21,694 nt of DNA. It comes from Dehalococcoidia bacterium UBA2158. GTDB taxonomy: Bacteria; Chloroflexota; Dehalococcoidia; Lucifugimonadales; UBA3495. This document shows positions 7,422-14,314 of this stretch, in pieces; the stretch's first letter is position 1; every line of letters starts with the position of its first letter. Location: the NCBI GenBank assembly GCA_002328185.1, contig DCWQ01000041.1:13348-35041 (forward strand). Reading direction: 5' to 3'. Both the position numbers and the translations under genes were made by a program. The notes under the pieces are model-generated. The model saw only the letters and a program-made list of their open reading frames with translations. It made no database searches and had not been told where the DNA came from.

Positions 7422-8090
7422 GACACACTCGCGCATGCCGTTCATGGCGTCTGGGATGCTCTCCTGGTCGTTGAAGATGGCTGAGCCGGCTACCAGGATA
7501 GTCGCGCCGGCTTTTATCGAGTCCTCCGCGGTCCAGTCGGCCTTGATCCCGCCGTCGACTTCGATTTGGGCGTCGAACTTCGCTTCGTCGATTATGGTCT
7601 TCAGCCGCCGTATCTTGTCCAGGCTCTGGGGGATGAACGATTGGCCGGACGCGCCCGGGTTCACTGACATGACCATCACCATGTCGAGCAGCGGCAGCAC
7701 GTCTTCTACGGCGCTTACGGAGGTGCCGGGGTTGATGGCTACCCCGACCTGGTTGCCCATGCCCTTTATGCGGGAGACGGTCCGGTGCAGGTGCCCACAG
7801 GCCTCCGCGTGGATCAGTATCTGGTCGGACTCCACCTTGGCAAAGGTGGAAAGAAGGTTCTCCGGCTCCTGGATCATCAGGTGTATGTTCAGCGGCACGT
7901 CGGTATTGGCCCGTATCGCATCTACGACCACTTCTCCGAACGATATGGCGGGCACGAACACGCCGTCCATGACGTCCACGTGGATCAGGTCGGCCCCGGC
8001 GTCAGTGACCGCCCGGACCTGGCGGCCGAGGTCGGCGAAGTCGGCCGACAATACCGACGGAGCGATGAGTATTCTGGTCTCAGAAACCAT
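7413..8090 (-). CDS. rpe: Ribulose-phosphate 3-epimerase
   Basis: A 225-aa TIM-barrel enzyme that interconverts ribulose 5-phosphate and xylulose 5-phosphate in the pentose phosphate or Calvin pathway. Diagnostic segments: APSVLSADFADL (10-21), HVDVMDGVFVP (37-47), NIHLMI (H70), AINPGT (118-123), VMSVNPGASGQSFIP (140-154) and EVDGGI (177-182). The predicted metal and catalytic set, H37, D39, H70 and D179, is complete. The start overlaps the end of argH by 11 bp, with GGAGG upstream inside argH, so it is very probably translated from the argH-rpe mRNA. Length is normal for the family. Confidence 0.95.
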   Translation of the reverse strand: MVSETRILIAPSVLSADFADLGRQVRAVTDAGADLIHVDVMDGVFVPAISFGEVVVDAIRANTDVPLNIHLMIQEPENLLSTFAKVESDQILIHAEACGHLHRTVSRIKGMGNQVGVAINPGTSVSAVEDVLPLLDMVMVMSVNPGASGQSFIPQSLDKIRRLKTIIDEAKFDAQIEVDGGIKADWTAEDSIKAGATILVAGSAIFNDQESIPDAMNGMRECVLG

Positions 8091-9429
8091 GTCCGGCAGC
8101 CTCCAGCAACTTCTTGGCTTCAGCTAAAGCAGCGGCCACCCGGCCGGGCGCGGTGCCTCCGGGGTTGTTTCTGGCGGCGGCCGACGACTCAGCGGTGATC
8201 TCGTAAACGTCGTTCTCAAAAAGGCCGGAGAACTTCTGATATTCCACCAGAGGCAGGTCCTGAAGCCCGATCTCCCAGTTGTCGCAGTGGCGGGACAGCT
8301 CCCGCAAGATGCCGTGGGCCTCGCGGAAGGGCATGCCTTTCCCTACCAGGTAGTCGGCCAAGTCAGTGGCCAGCATCTGGCTCTCACCGGCCAGCCCGGA
8401 GACCCGTTCTTCGTTCAGTTTCATGCCGGGCAGCATGGCCTGGAAGACATCCAGCGTTGTGGTGAGAGTGTCCGCGGCGTCGAAGAAGCCCTCTTTGTCC
8501 TCCTGCATGTCCCGGTTGTACGTCAAAGGCAAGCCCTTCAAAGTGGTCAACAGGCCGATCAGGTCTCCGTAGACCCGGCCAGTCTTGCCCCGGGCCAGTT
8601 CGGCAAAGTCGGGGTTCCTCTTCTGGGGCATGATGCTGCTGCCGGTGGTGAAATCGTCGGACAGCCGGATGAAACCGAACTCGCCGCTGGACCAGAGGAC
8701 CAGTTCCTCAGACATCCGGGAGAAGTGCATCATGGAGACCGAGGTGGCAGCCAGGAACTCTACCACGAAGTCCCGGTCGGACACAGCGTCCATGCTGTTG
8801 GCGCTGATCTTGCTGAAGCCCAGTTCGGCGGCCAGGAACTCGCGGTCAATCTGGTAGGCCACTCCGGCCAGAGCTCCGCTGCCCAGAGGCATGACGTCGG
8901 TGCGCTGGAGACAATCTTGGAACCGGCCGATGTCTCTCTGGAACATCTCGAAGTAGGCCAGCATGTAGTGCGCGAACAGCACCGGCTGGGCCCGCTGCAG
9001 GTGGGTGTAACCGGGCATGACAACGTTTTCATGGCGTCCGGCAAGCCCGACCAGCGCGTTCTGGACCCCCCTCAACCCCTTGACTGACTCGACGATGGTC
9101 TCCTTGGTGTAGAGGCGCAGGTCCACGGACACTTGGTCGTTCCGGGACCGGGCAGTGTGCAGTCTTCCCGCCGCCGCGCCGATGAGGTCGTGCAGGCGGC
9201 TCTCGATGTTCATGTGCAGGTCTTCCAGGGCCGGGTCCCAGGGGAATGACTCCTCCCAGATCTCCGTCTCTATCGTTTGCAAACCCTGGTTGATCTGGGC
9301 GGCGTCATCTTCGGAGATGATGCCCTGCTTGGCCAGCATCTTGGCGTGGGCCATCGACCCGGCGATGTCCTGCTTGTACAGGCGCCGGTCATAATCGATG
9401 GAAACGGTGTATCTGCTGAAATCAGCCAT
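8080..9429 (-). CDS. argH: Argininosuccinate lyase, short N-terminus
   Basis: ArgH splits argininosuccinate into arginine and fumarate, the last step of arginine synthesis. The 449-aa sequence has the full fumarase/aspartase-superfamily core: HTARSRNDQ (91-99), YTHLQRAQPVLFAHY (141-155, general-acid/base region) and the signature GSSIMPQKRNPD (263-274, flexible loop with catalytic Ser 264/265). It lacks the ~20 N-terminal residues with LWGGRF found in nearly all ArgH; the alignment begins at SIDYDRRLYKQDIAGS. Upstream in frame there is no alternative start encoding that motif before a TGA. The ATG at 9429 has no Shine-Dalgarno sequence, but it lies 9 bases after a consensus-like -10 box, which suggests a leaderless mRNA. 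Followed by the overlapping rpe. Confidence 0.93.
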   Translation of the reverse strand: MADFSRYTVSIDYDRRLYKQDIAGSMAHAKMLAKQGIISEDDAAQINQGLQTIETEIWEESFPWDPALEDLHMNIESRLHDLIGAAAGRLHTARSRNDQVSVDLRLYTKETIVESVKGLRGVQNALVGLAGRHENVVMPGYTHLQRAQPVLFAHYMLAYFEMFQRDIGRFQDCLQRTDVMPLGSGALAGVAYQIDREFLAAELGFSKISANSMDAVSDRDFVVEFLAATSVSMMHFSRMSEELVLWSSGEFGFIRLSDDFTTGSSIMPQKRNPDFAELARGKTGRVYGDLIGLLTTLKGLPLTYNRDMQEDKEGFFDAADTLTTTLDVFQAMLPGMKLNEERVSGLAGESQMLATDLADYLVGKGMPFREAHGILRELSRHCDNWEIGLQDLPLVEYQKFSGLFENDVYEITAESSAAARNNPGGTAPGRVAAALAEAKKLLEAAGHGF

Positions 9430-9438
9430 GATAATAAG

Positions 9439-9467
9439 ACTATAAACCCACTCAGGGCGGGGCTCAA
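9439..9467 (-). promoter_or_regulatory. argH promoter (predicts leaderless mRNA)
   Basis: On the minus strand: TTGAGC (9467-9462), exactly 17 bp, TATAGT (9444-9439). Only 9 bases separate the -10 box from the argH ATG, so transcription should start at or within about 3 bases of the start codon. This fits the absence of a Shine-Dalgarno sequence. Confidence 0.7.
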
Positions 9468-9491
9468 GGAATAAGCTACACCGCCATGCGC

Positions 9492-9528
9492 AAAAATGCG
9501 CCCCTTGCCATCGTCAGCAGGGGCGCAT
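9492..9528 (-). terminator. Rho-independent terminator of the VOC transcript
   Basis: Read on the minus strand: ATGCGCCCCT, a 13-base loop, AGGGGCGCAT, then a run of five T. The 10-bp stem is perfect and the T-run follows directly. It lies about 27 bp after the VOC stop and before the argH promoter, separating the two units. Confidence 0.75.
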
Positions 9529-9554
9529 CTGTTCGGCTGAAACATCCCGGTTGA

Positions 9555-10091
9555 TTAGTCGCTGGCCCCCACGGGAAGCTTGGCGCCCTGAAATGGCCCC
9601 TCGATGGCTTCGAATGACTTGGAAAAGTCGATAATCTCCTGGTCTGTTTGCGTCTCTAGGTCGATGGCCCTGCTGAAGCCCTGCTTTACGATGAAACCGG
9701 TCTTGTAGTAGACCTCTCCCACGTTGTTCTCGGGGTCGTGGAAATATATGCTGCACGAGATGCCGTGGGTGACTGTGCGCAGAATCTCGATTCCCTCGGC
9801 CTTGAACCGGCGGTTAAGTTCCCGCAACGAGGCCAATTCGGGCACGATGTACGAAATCTGGCCCACGTTTTGAGTTGCCGGGCGTGCGCCGTCGGGATGG
9901 TCGGCGCCGCGGGCCTGGCCCAGCGCCAACTCGTGGTGTTCGTTCTCAGGGTCTGCGCTGAGGAAGCAACTGCCCCGGTCCGGGTCTTCGTCGGTGACGG
10001 TCATACCCATCACCCGAGTGTAGAAATCGCGCATCTTCATGAAATCGTCACAGATGATGCCTACGTGTCCTAGGTTTTTGATCAGAGACAT
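9555..10091 (-). CDS. VOC (glyoxalase / extradiol dioxygenase) family protein
   Basis: A 178-aa vicinal-oxygen-chelate fold protein. Two beta-alpha-beta modules are visible: LGHVGIICDDFMKMRDFYTRVMG (starting at residue 8) and GQISYIVPELASLRELNRRF (77-96), ending in SIYFHDPENNVGEVYY (114-129). Candidate metal ligands are H9 and E126. The position that usually carries the second-module His has Gln (Q78), so metal chemistry may differ. HHELALG (52-58) is a common dioxygenase-like segment. I chose ATG 10091 because AAAGGAGG lies 7 bases before it; another ATG 6 bases further upstream would sit against the Shine-Dalgarno sequence. It lies 77 bp downstream of the reductive dehalogenase homologue with no clear promoter between them, so it is likely cotranscribed. 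Reaction unknown. Confidence 0.83.
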   Translation of the reverse strand: MSLIKNLGHVGIICDDFMKMRDFYTRVMGMTVTDEDPDRGSCFLSADPENEHHELALGQARGADHPDGARPATQNVGQISYIVPELASLRELNRRFKAEGIEILRTVTHGISCSIYFHDPENNVGEVYYKTGFIVKQGFSRAIDLETQTDQEIIDFSKSFEAIEGPFQGAKLPVGASD

Positions 10092-10168
10092 ATTCATTCC
10101 TCCTTTATGTCTAAGTCGATTCTCTAGCAAGACGGGTGGCGCCATTACCGTTGTGGCTAAATCTTTGA

Positions 10169-11566
10169 CTAGCCTGGATCAGACCCCTCTGAAGCGTCAT
10201 CAACTTCGAAATGGAAGGACTTGTCATTCCGCCACCGGTCGTCGTCCTCCAATCCCCAGTATTCCGTTGATGGTTTGTAGCGTCCGAATTTAAAGAGATC
10301 GTCGCCTTTGGCAATAAGCGGGTCCATCCAGCGGAAATTCCTAATGAAGAACCGGGTGATGCCGTGGATCCAATGGTCCCCTTTGTTGTAGGGACATGTA
10401 CGGATGCACACGCCACAGTTGGTGCCCACCCTGCTCTGGTACTCTCGGCACTTCTTATGGTCCAACATCCACTGGAGCGGACCCTGGTTGTGGTTGGTGT
10501 TGTTGGATTGCGTATAGCTTCGGCCACCGAGGGGAATCGCCTGTATCGCACAGTTACGGGCGCACTTCTTGCAAGCGTTGCAGAACTCGGTCACTCCGAA
10601 GTCCTTGGGCTTGCCCACTTCCATGGGCAGGTCGGTGATAACCTTGGCGATACGGCAGCGAGGGCCGTATTTCTGGGTGATGAGCTTGGCGTTGCGCCCA
10701 AGCTGCCCTAGCCCGGCCTCAATACCCAGAGGAATATTGAGGGCGGTGCAGTTGGAGCTGGGAATAGCGTTGTACCCTAAAGCCCGGATGAACTCAGCCA
10801 GTTGCACCGTGGTGTAAGAGATCTTGGAGTATGTCATGCCGGTGCTGGCCTGCTGCAGCAGGGTGGGGGCCGCGGCGATTCCTCCCTCGTCCATCTCGAA
10901 GATCATGACCACTGCGTATTGCATGGTCGTAGGGATCACCAGAGTGCGGTCTTCCAGGCGTTGCGGTTTGTCGTATTGTTCGAATCCGGGTTCATCAGAA
11001 AACACGATCGAGTGGTCGGTGCTCGTCTCTTCGTCCCAGTAATGGGAATAAACCCAACGGCGGTCCAGAGGGGCAAAGCCGACGATATCCGCTCCATAGA
11101 GCTTGGCCACCTTGGTGAGAACGTCTGAGGCTAATTTCGGGGTCGCCGTCCAAGGGTCTTTGGGTTGAGCGGCACGCATGGGAGACCATGAATTGCCCTT
11201 CACGTTGGGCATGTTGATGGAAAAGCCCGTGTTGGCCAGGTTCGCGTTAGAACCGACCTGATACGCGTAATCGACGTAGGTGTAGCCTGGTTTTTCCTCT
11301 TCCAACAGGCGTTTTAGGCTGGCCTGCGACCGCTCATCTTGTGCGGCGGCGTCGGGGTCCCAAAAACGCTGGCGGGTCATGTTGTACTTCTGGTTGAAGC
11401 GCTTGAAGGAGCCCAGCACTTCGTACATCTCGGCCGCGGTTTTAGCGCCCTTGGGAACTCCCTTGATGTATTCTTTTTTTGCAGGCGCGTCTCTCTCGGG
11501 CACGCCGCCCTCCGAAGGAGCGTTTTGATCGGTGTTTTCGCGGGGTTTCCTGCGTAGACTTATCAT
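10169..11566 (-). CDS. Reductive dehalogenase homologue (cobamide / 2x[4Fe-4S] type), no Tat signal
   Basis: A 465-aa homologue of RdhA, which removes halogens with a cobamide and two iron-sulfur clusters. The cobamide-binding nitroreductase-like core shows LGYNAIPSSNCTALNIP (263-279), GLGQLGRNAKLITQKYGPRC (285-304) and KVITDLPM. Cluster motifs follow: C329-x2-C332-x2-C335-x3-C339, then C373 and C384-x2-C387-x3-C391-P. These are complete. The N-terminus (MISLRRKPREN...) has no twin-arginine RRxFLK motif and no hydrophobic segment, and no small rdhB membrane anchor flanks the gene, so a cytoplasmic, non-respiratory enzyme is inferred. No Shine-Dalgarno sequence precedes ATG 11566, though a strong promoter lies about 90 bp upstream. 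A VOC protein follows. Dehalogenation itself is unproven; other cobamide-dependent reductions are possible. Confidence 0.88.
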   Translation of the reverse strand: MISLRRKPRENTDQNAPSEGGVPERDAPAKKEYIKGVPKGAKTAAEMYEVLGSFKRFNQKYNMTRQRFWDPDAAAQDERSQASLKRLLEEEKPGYTYVDYAYQVGSNANLANTGFSINMPNVKGNSWSPMRAAQPKDPWTATPKLASDVLTKVAKLYGADIVGFAPLDRRWVYSHYWDEETSTDHSIVFSDEPGFEQYDKPQRLEDRTLVIPTTMQYAVVMIFEMDEGGIAAAPTLLQQASTGMTYSKISYTTVQLAEFIRALGYNAIPSSNCTALNIPLGIEAGLGQLGRNAKLITQKYGPRCRIAKVITDLPMEVGKPKDFGVTEFCNACKKCARNCAIQAIPLGGRSYTQSNNTNHNQGPLQWMLDHKKCREYQSRVGTNCGVCIRTCPYNKGDHWIHGITRFFIRNFRWMDPLIAKGDDLFKFGRYKPSTEYWGLEDDDRWRNDKSFHFEVDDASEGSDPG

Positions 11567-11605
11567 GCTAATTCGCTTGAGCTCATAACCGGCATAAGTC
11601 CGAAT

Positions 11606-11623
11606 GCACCTGAGTAGAGGTGC
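11606..11623 (-). promoter_or_regulatory. Hairpin in the reductive dehalogenase leader
   Basis: GCACCT / six-base loop / AGGTGC within the predicted ~85-nt leader. It is too small for a cobalamin riboswitch and has no T-run. Significance is uncertain. Confidence 0.3.
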
Positions 11624-11658
11624 TCCCCAACACGTTTGAGCCTGCGGGGATATCGCGA

Positions 11659-11687
11659 ACTATAAGACGGCGCATTGAGTGCGTCAA
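11659..11687 (-). promoter_or_regulatory. Promoter of the reductive dehalogenase homologue
   Basis: On the minus strand: TTGACG (11687-11682), 17 bp, TATAGT (11664-11659). Each hexamer matches five of six consensus bases. It begins only about 12 bp after the NHL gene stop, giving the dehalogenase its own transcript. Confidence 0.7.
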
Positions 11688-11698
11688 CTGATATTCAA

Positions 11699-12732
11699 TC
11701 ACCGCATACCGACCACTCGGACGCGGTGGTTGATGCCGTCGGCGATAAACAGATTGCCCTGGCGGTCGATCCCCAAGCCGTGAGGGCGTTCCAGACCGGC
11801 GTCTGTGGCATCGCCGCCATCGCCGTCGCCTCCCTGATGCCCGCCGGCAATTGTGGTCACGATGCCGGTCTTAATGTCGATTCGGCGAACGGCGTTATTC
11901 TCGGTGTCCACCACAACCAGGTTGTCGTGGTTGTCGCAGCGCATGGCTTTGGGAGCGCCCCAAGTGGCGGTCAAAGCCGGGCCGCCGTCCCCGGTGTATC
12001 CAGGTTCGCCGGTGCCGGCAAAGGTGGAAATCACCCCGTTTGCATCCACCTTGCGGACACCGTTGCCTTCTCGCTCGGCAATGTAGGTATGCCCTTACTG
12101 TCCATGCACACCGCCCGAGGGCCCATGAGCGACGCCTCGGTTGCGAGTTTGCCGTCGCCCGTCCTGCGCTTCTCACCGTCACCGGCAAATGTGTCGATGA
12201 TGCCGGTGTTCAGATCTAGACGGCGGATCCGTTGGTCCTGGATGTCCGCTATCAGCAGACCGCCTTTGCCGTCTAACCAGCAATCGTTGGGTTCGCGCAT
12301 CTGGGCTTGGGGACCGGGGCCGCCATCGCCTCCGTAGCCGGGTCCTCCCGTGCCGGCCACCGTGGCGATCTTGCCGGTGGCGGCGTCGACTTTGCGGACG
12401 GCTGTGTTGAATCGGTCCACGATGTAGATATCGCCGTTGCTGTCCACGGTAAGCGAATAGATGTTGTCCATGGTCGCTTCTGTTGCCGGGCCGCCGTCTC
12501 CTGTGTATCCCGCCTCACCAGTGCCGGCCACGGTGGTGATCACCTGGGTGTCTTTATCGATGCGACGGATGGTGTGAGTCCGCCCATCGCAGATGAACAG
12601 GTTGCCCTCGGTGTCGAAAGAACACCCGTAAGCCTCACCGATAGTCGCCTCCAGGGCGGGGCCTCCGTCGCCGGTGTACCCTTTCTCTCCTGTTCCGACG
12701 ACGGTCTGAATCTTCCCGATCTCAAATCCCAT
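11699..12732 (-). pseudogene. Six-bladed NHL-repeat beta-propeller protein, interrupted by a one-base frameshift
   Basis: Repeats of the form GTGxxGYTGDGGPA followed by a GNLFIxDxxxxxxRRID strand mark NHL / SMP-30-like propeller blades. Six copies are visible, so the intact protein would be about 344 aa and form a closed six-bladed propeller. It has no signal peptide. The reading frame breaks near 12089-12090: the codons for DSKG should continue as an Asn codon plus TYIAEREGNGVRKVD, but one base is missing, and the frame runs on to a stop at about 12031. The downstream part continues perfectly in another frame to 11699. Start ATG 12732 follows AGGAAG by 9 bases. The rest shows no decay, so a sequencing or assembly error is as likely as real inactivation. 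Ligand or enzymatic role unknown. Confidence 0.85.
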
Positions 12733-12797
12733 GAGTTTTCTCTTCCTGAAGCTAATTTCCAAGGGGGAAATGACGCACACCGCGCCGCTGAGGTTCG

Positions 12798-12826
12798 ACT
12801 CTAGACTCAGGTAGTGTTCCGGTCAA
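12798..12826 (-). promoter_or_regulatory. Promoter of the NHL gene
   Basis: On the minus strand: TTGACC (12826-12821), 17 bp, TAGAGT (12803-12798). It predicts a leader of about 59 nt. It lies back to back with the candidate promoter for the plus-strand phhB operon. Confidence 0.55.
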
Positions 12827-12838
12827 TTATTGCCGCTA

Positions 12839-12847
12839 TGCTAGAAT
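12839..12847 (+). promoter_or_regulatory. Extended -10 promoter of the phhB-LLM-MetE-like-selenoprotein operon
   Basis: TG-C-TAGAAT: an extended -10 element with five of six consensus bases in the hexamer. There is no good -35, as is usual for extended -10 promoters. It predicts a start near 12854 and a leader of about 46 nt. Confidence 0.45.
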
Positions 12848-12899
12848 TTTCCAACACAATCCCATTTCAATTTCCCTAAACTTGCCCAGAGGTGTCTAA

Positions 12900-13253
12900 T
12901 TGACCAGTTTGAAGAATGAGAAATGCGAGGCCTGCCGCCGGGACTCACCAAGCATCACCGACGAAGAGGTTGCCGAACTTAAGCCAGAGGTCCCCGAGTG
13001 GGAGCTGACCTATGAGAACGGCATCCCCAAGATTGACCGGGTTTTCAAGTTCAAGGATTTCCAGATGGCCATGGACTTCACCAACCAACTGGGCGAAATG
13101 GCCGAAGATCAAGGGCACCATCCCCGCCTGATCACCGAGTGGGGCCGCGTCCAGGTGACCTGGTGGACCCACAAGATACGCAACCTCCACCGCAACGATT
13201 TCGTCATGGCGGCAAAGTCAGATGCGGTGTTCTCCAACTACCCTCAGGAGTAA
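12900..13253 (+). CDS. phhB: 4a-hydroxytetrahydrobiopterin dehydratase (pterin-4a-carbinolamine dehydratase)
   Basis: A 117-aa PCD/DCoH-fold protein that dehydrates pterin-4a-carbinolamine during recycling of pterin cofactors. The active-site signature is intact: E69-x3-H73-H74-P75, W81, H91 and D100. The N-terminus, KCEACRRDSPSITDEEVAEL (8-27), is the usual lead-in. The start is TTG at 12900, supported by AGAGGTG (12888-12894) five bases before it; no in-frame ATG exists near the N-terminus. It is the first gene of a plus-strand operon and ends two bases before the next start. No aromatic amino-acid hydroxylase is in the window, so a role in molybdopterin or other pterin chemistry is also possible, as proposed for some bacterial homologues. 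Confidence 0.92.
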   Translation: MTSLKNEKCEACRRDSPSITDEEVAELKPEVPEWELTYENGIPKIDRVFKFKDFQMAMDFTNQLGEMAEDQGHHPRLITEWGRVQVTWWTHKIRNLHRNDFVMAAKSDAVFSNYPQE

Positions 13254-13255
13254 CC

Positions 13256-14278
13256 ATGCGCGTCACCTACCGACTTGCCTCCGAGAACCTGGCTTCGGTC
13301 GCCTCCGAGGCCGCTTGGGCCGAAAACATGGGCTTCAATGCCATGTCCAGTAACGAGACTGCCCACGACTCGTTCCTACCTCTCGCATTGGCCGCCACTT
13401 CAACCAACCGCGCCGTACTGGAGACGCGGGTGGCCATCGCGTTCCCTCGCTCGCCCATGGTCACCGCCTACCTGGCCCGGGACCTGCAAGACTTGTCCAA
13501 GGGGCGATTTCGGCTGGGACTGGGAACACAGGTCAAGGGGCACATCCAACGCCGCTTCTCCACCGATTGGGAGGCCCCCGGCCCCCGGCTTAGGGAGTAC
13601 GTTCAGTCGTTGAAAGCCATCTGGCACACCTGGCAGTCCGGCGAGAAGCTGGAATTTCATGGCGAAAGCTACAACTTCTCGCTGATGACCCCCTTCTTCG
13701 ACCCAGGCCCCAGCGAACACCCCTTTCCCGAGGTCTTCACCGCTGCCGTGAACTCCTACAACTGTCAGGTGGCCGGCGAGGTCTCGGACGGGTTGATGCT
13801 CCACAGCCTCACATCGCCCGAGTACGTAAGACTAGTGGTGCGTCCCGCTCTCGACAAGGGCACCCAGAAGGCAGGCCGAGACAGCGGCGCGGTCAAGATT
13901 ACTGGCGGCGGCTTCATCATCACGGGACCGGACCGCTCCAGCATCCGCGTCATGCAGACCGACGTGCGCCGCCGCATCGCCTTCTATTCCTCCACCAGAA
14001 GCTATTTCCCGGTGTTGGAGGCCCACGGCTTTCTGGAGACCGGCCAACAGCTTCACGAGATGTCCCTGAAGGGCCAGTGGGCCGAGATGGGGGAGTTGGT
14101 CAGCGACGAGATGCTGGACGCCTTCAGCGTGTCTGGTGAGTACGATGAGATAGCCGACAAGTTCGTGGAGCGCTACGGCGGCTTGCTGGACGAGGTCAGC
14201 TTCACGCTCGTCTGCCAAGACCCGCCCGCAGAGGACCAATTAAGAAAGATGGTCCAACGGCTTCAGGAGCTTGGTTAA
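13256..14278 (+). CDS. LLM-class, probably F420-dependent oxidoreductase (TIGR03617-like)
   Basis: A 340-aa luciferase-like TIM-barrel protein. Family features are ASEAAWAENMGFNAMSSNETAHDSFLPLALAA near the N-terminus (split here as GFNAMSSNETAHDSF and LPLALAA), VAIAFPRSPMVTAYLARDLQ, DLSKGRFRLGLGTQVKGHI (the GRF-x-LGLGTQ cofactor-phosphate region) and SDGLMLHSLTSPEY. This matches the MSMEG_2256/TIGR03617 group, predicted to use F420, and not the FMN-dependent monooxygenases. I chose ATG 13256, which has AGGAG six bases before it and follows the phhB stop by two bases; an earlier in-frame start would sit inside phhB. It is the second gene of a four-gene operon. The substrate is unknown, and F420 use is inferred from family only. 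Confidence 0.87.
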   Translation: MRVTYRLASENLASVASEAAWAENMGFNAMSSNETAHDSFLPLALAATSTNRAVLETRVAIAFPRSPMVTAYLARDLQDLSKGRFRLGLGTQVKGHIQRRFSTDWEAPGPRLREYVQSLKAIWHTWQSGEKLEFHGESYNFSLMTPFFDPGPSEHPFPEVFTAAVNSYNCQVAGEVSDGLMLHSLTSPEYVRLVVRPALDKGTQKAGRDSGAVKITGGGFIITGPDRSSIRVMQTDVRRRIAFYSSTRSYFPVLEAHGFLETGQQLHEMSLKGQWAEMGELVSDEMLDAFSVSGEYDEIADKFVERYGGLLDEVSFTLVCQDPPAEDQLRKMVQRLQELG

Positions 14279-14314
14279 GCGCCACAGCCGCGTTTAGTCT
14301 AGAGGTGATTCATC

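Noticed and set aside
8287..9087. Plus-strand open frame of 266 codons opposite argH
   Set aside because: It is antisense to highly conserved ArgH motifs, with no recognisable domain and no ribosome-binding site.
11567..11658. Cobalamin riboswitch in the dehalogenase leader
   Set aside because: The leader is only about 85 nt, with one 6-bp hairpin. It lacks the size and B12-box-like elements of such riboswitches.
12085..12095. Programmed frameshift in the NHL gene
   Set aside because: No slippery heptamer, internal Shine-Dalgarno sequence or following pseudoknot is evident. Error or mutation is simpler.
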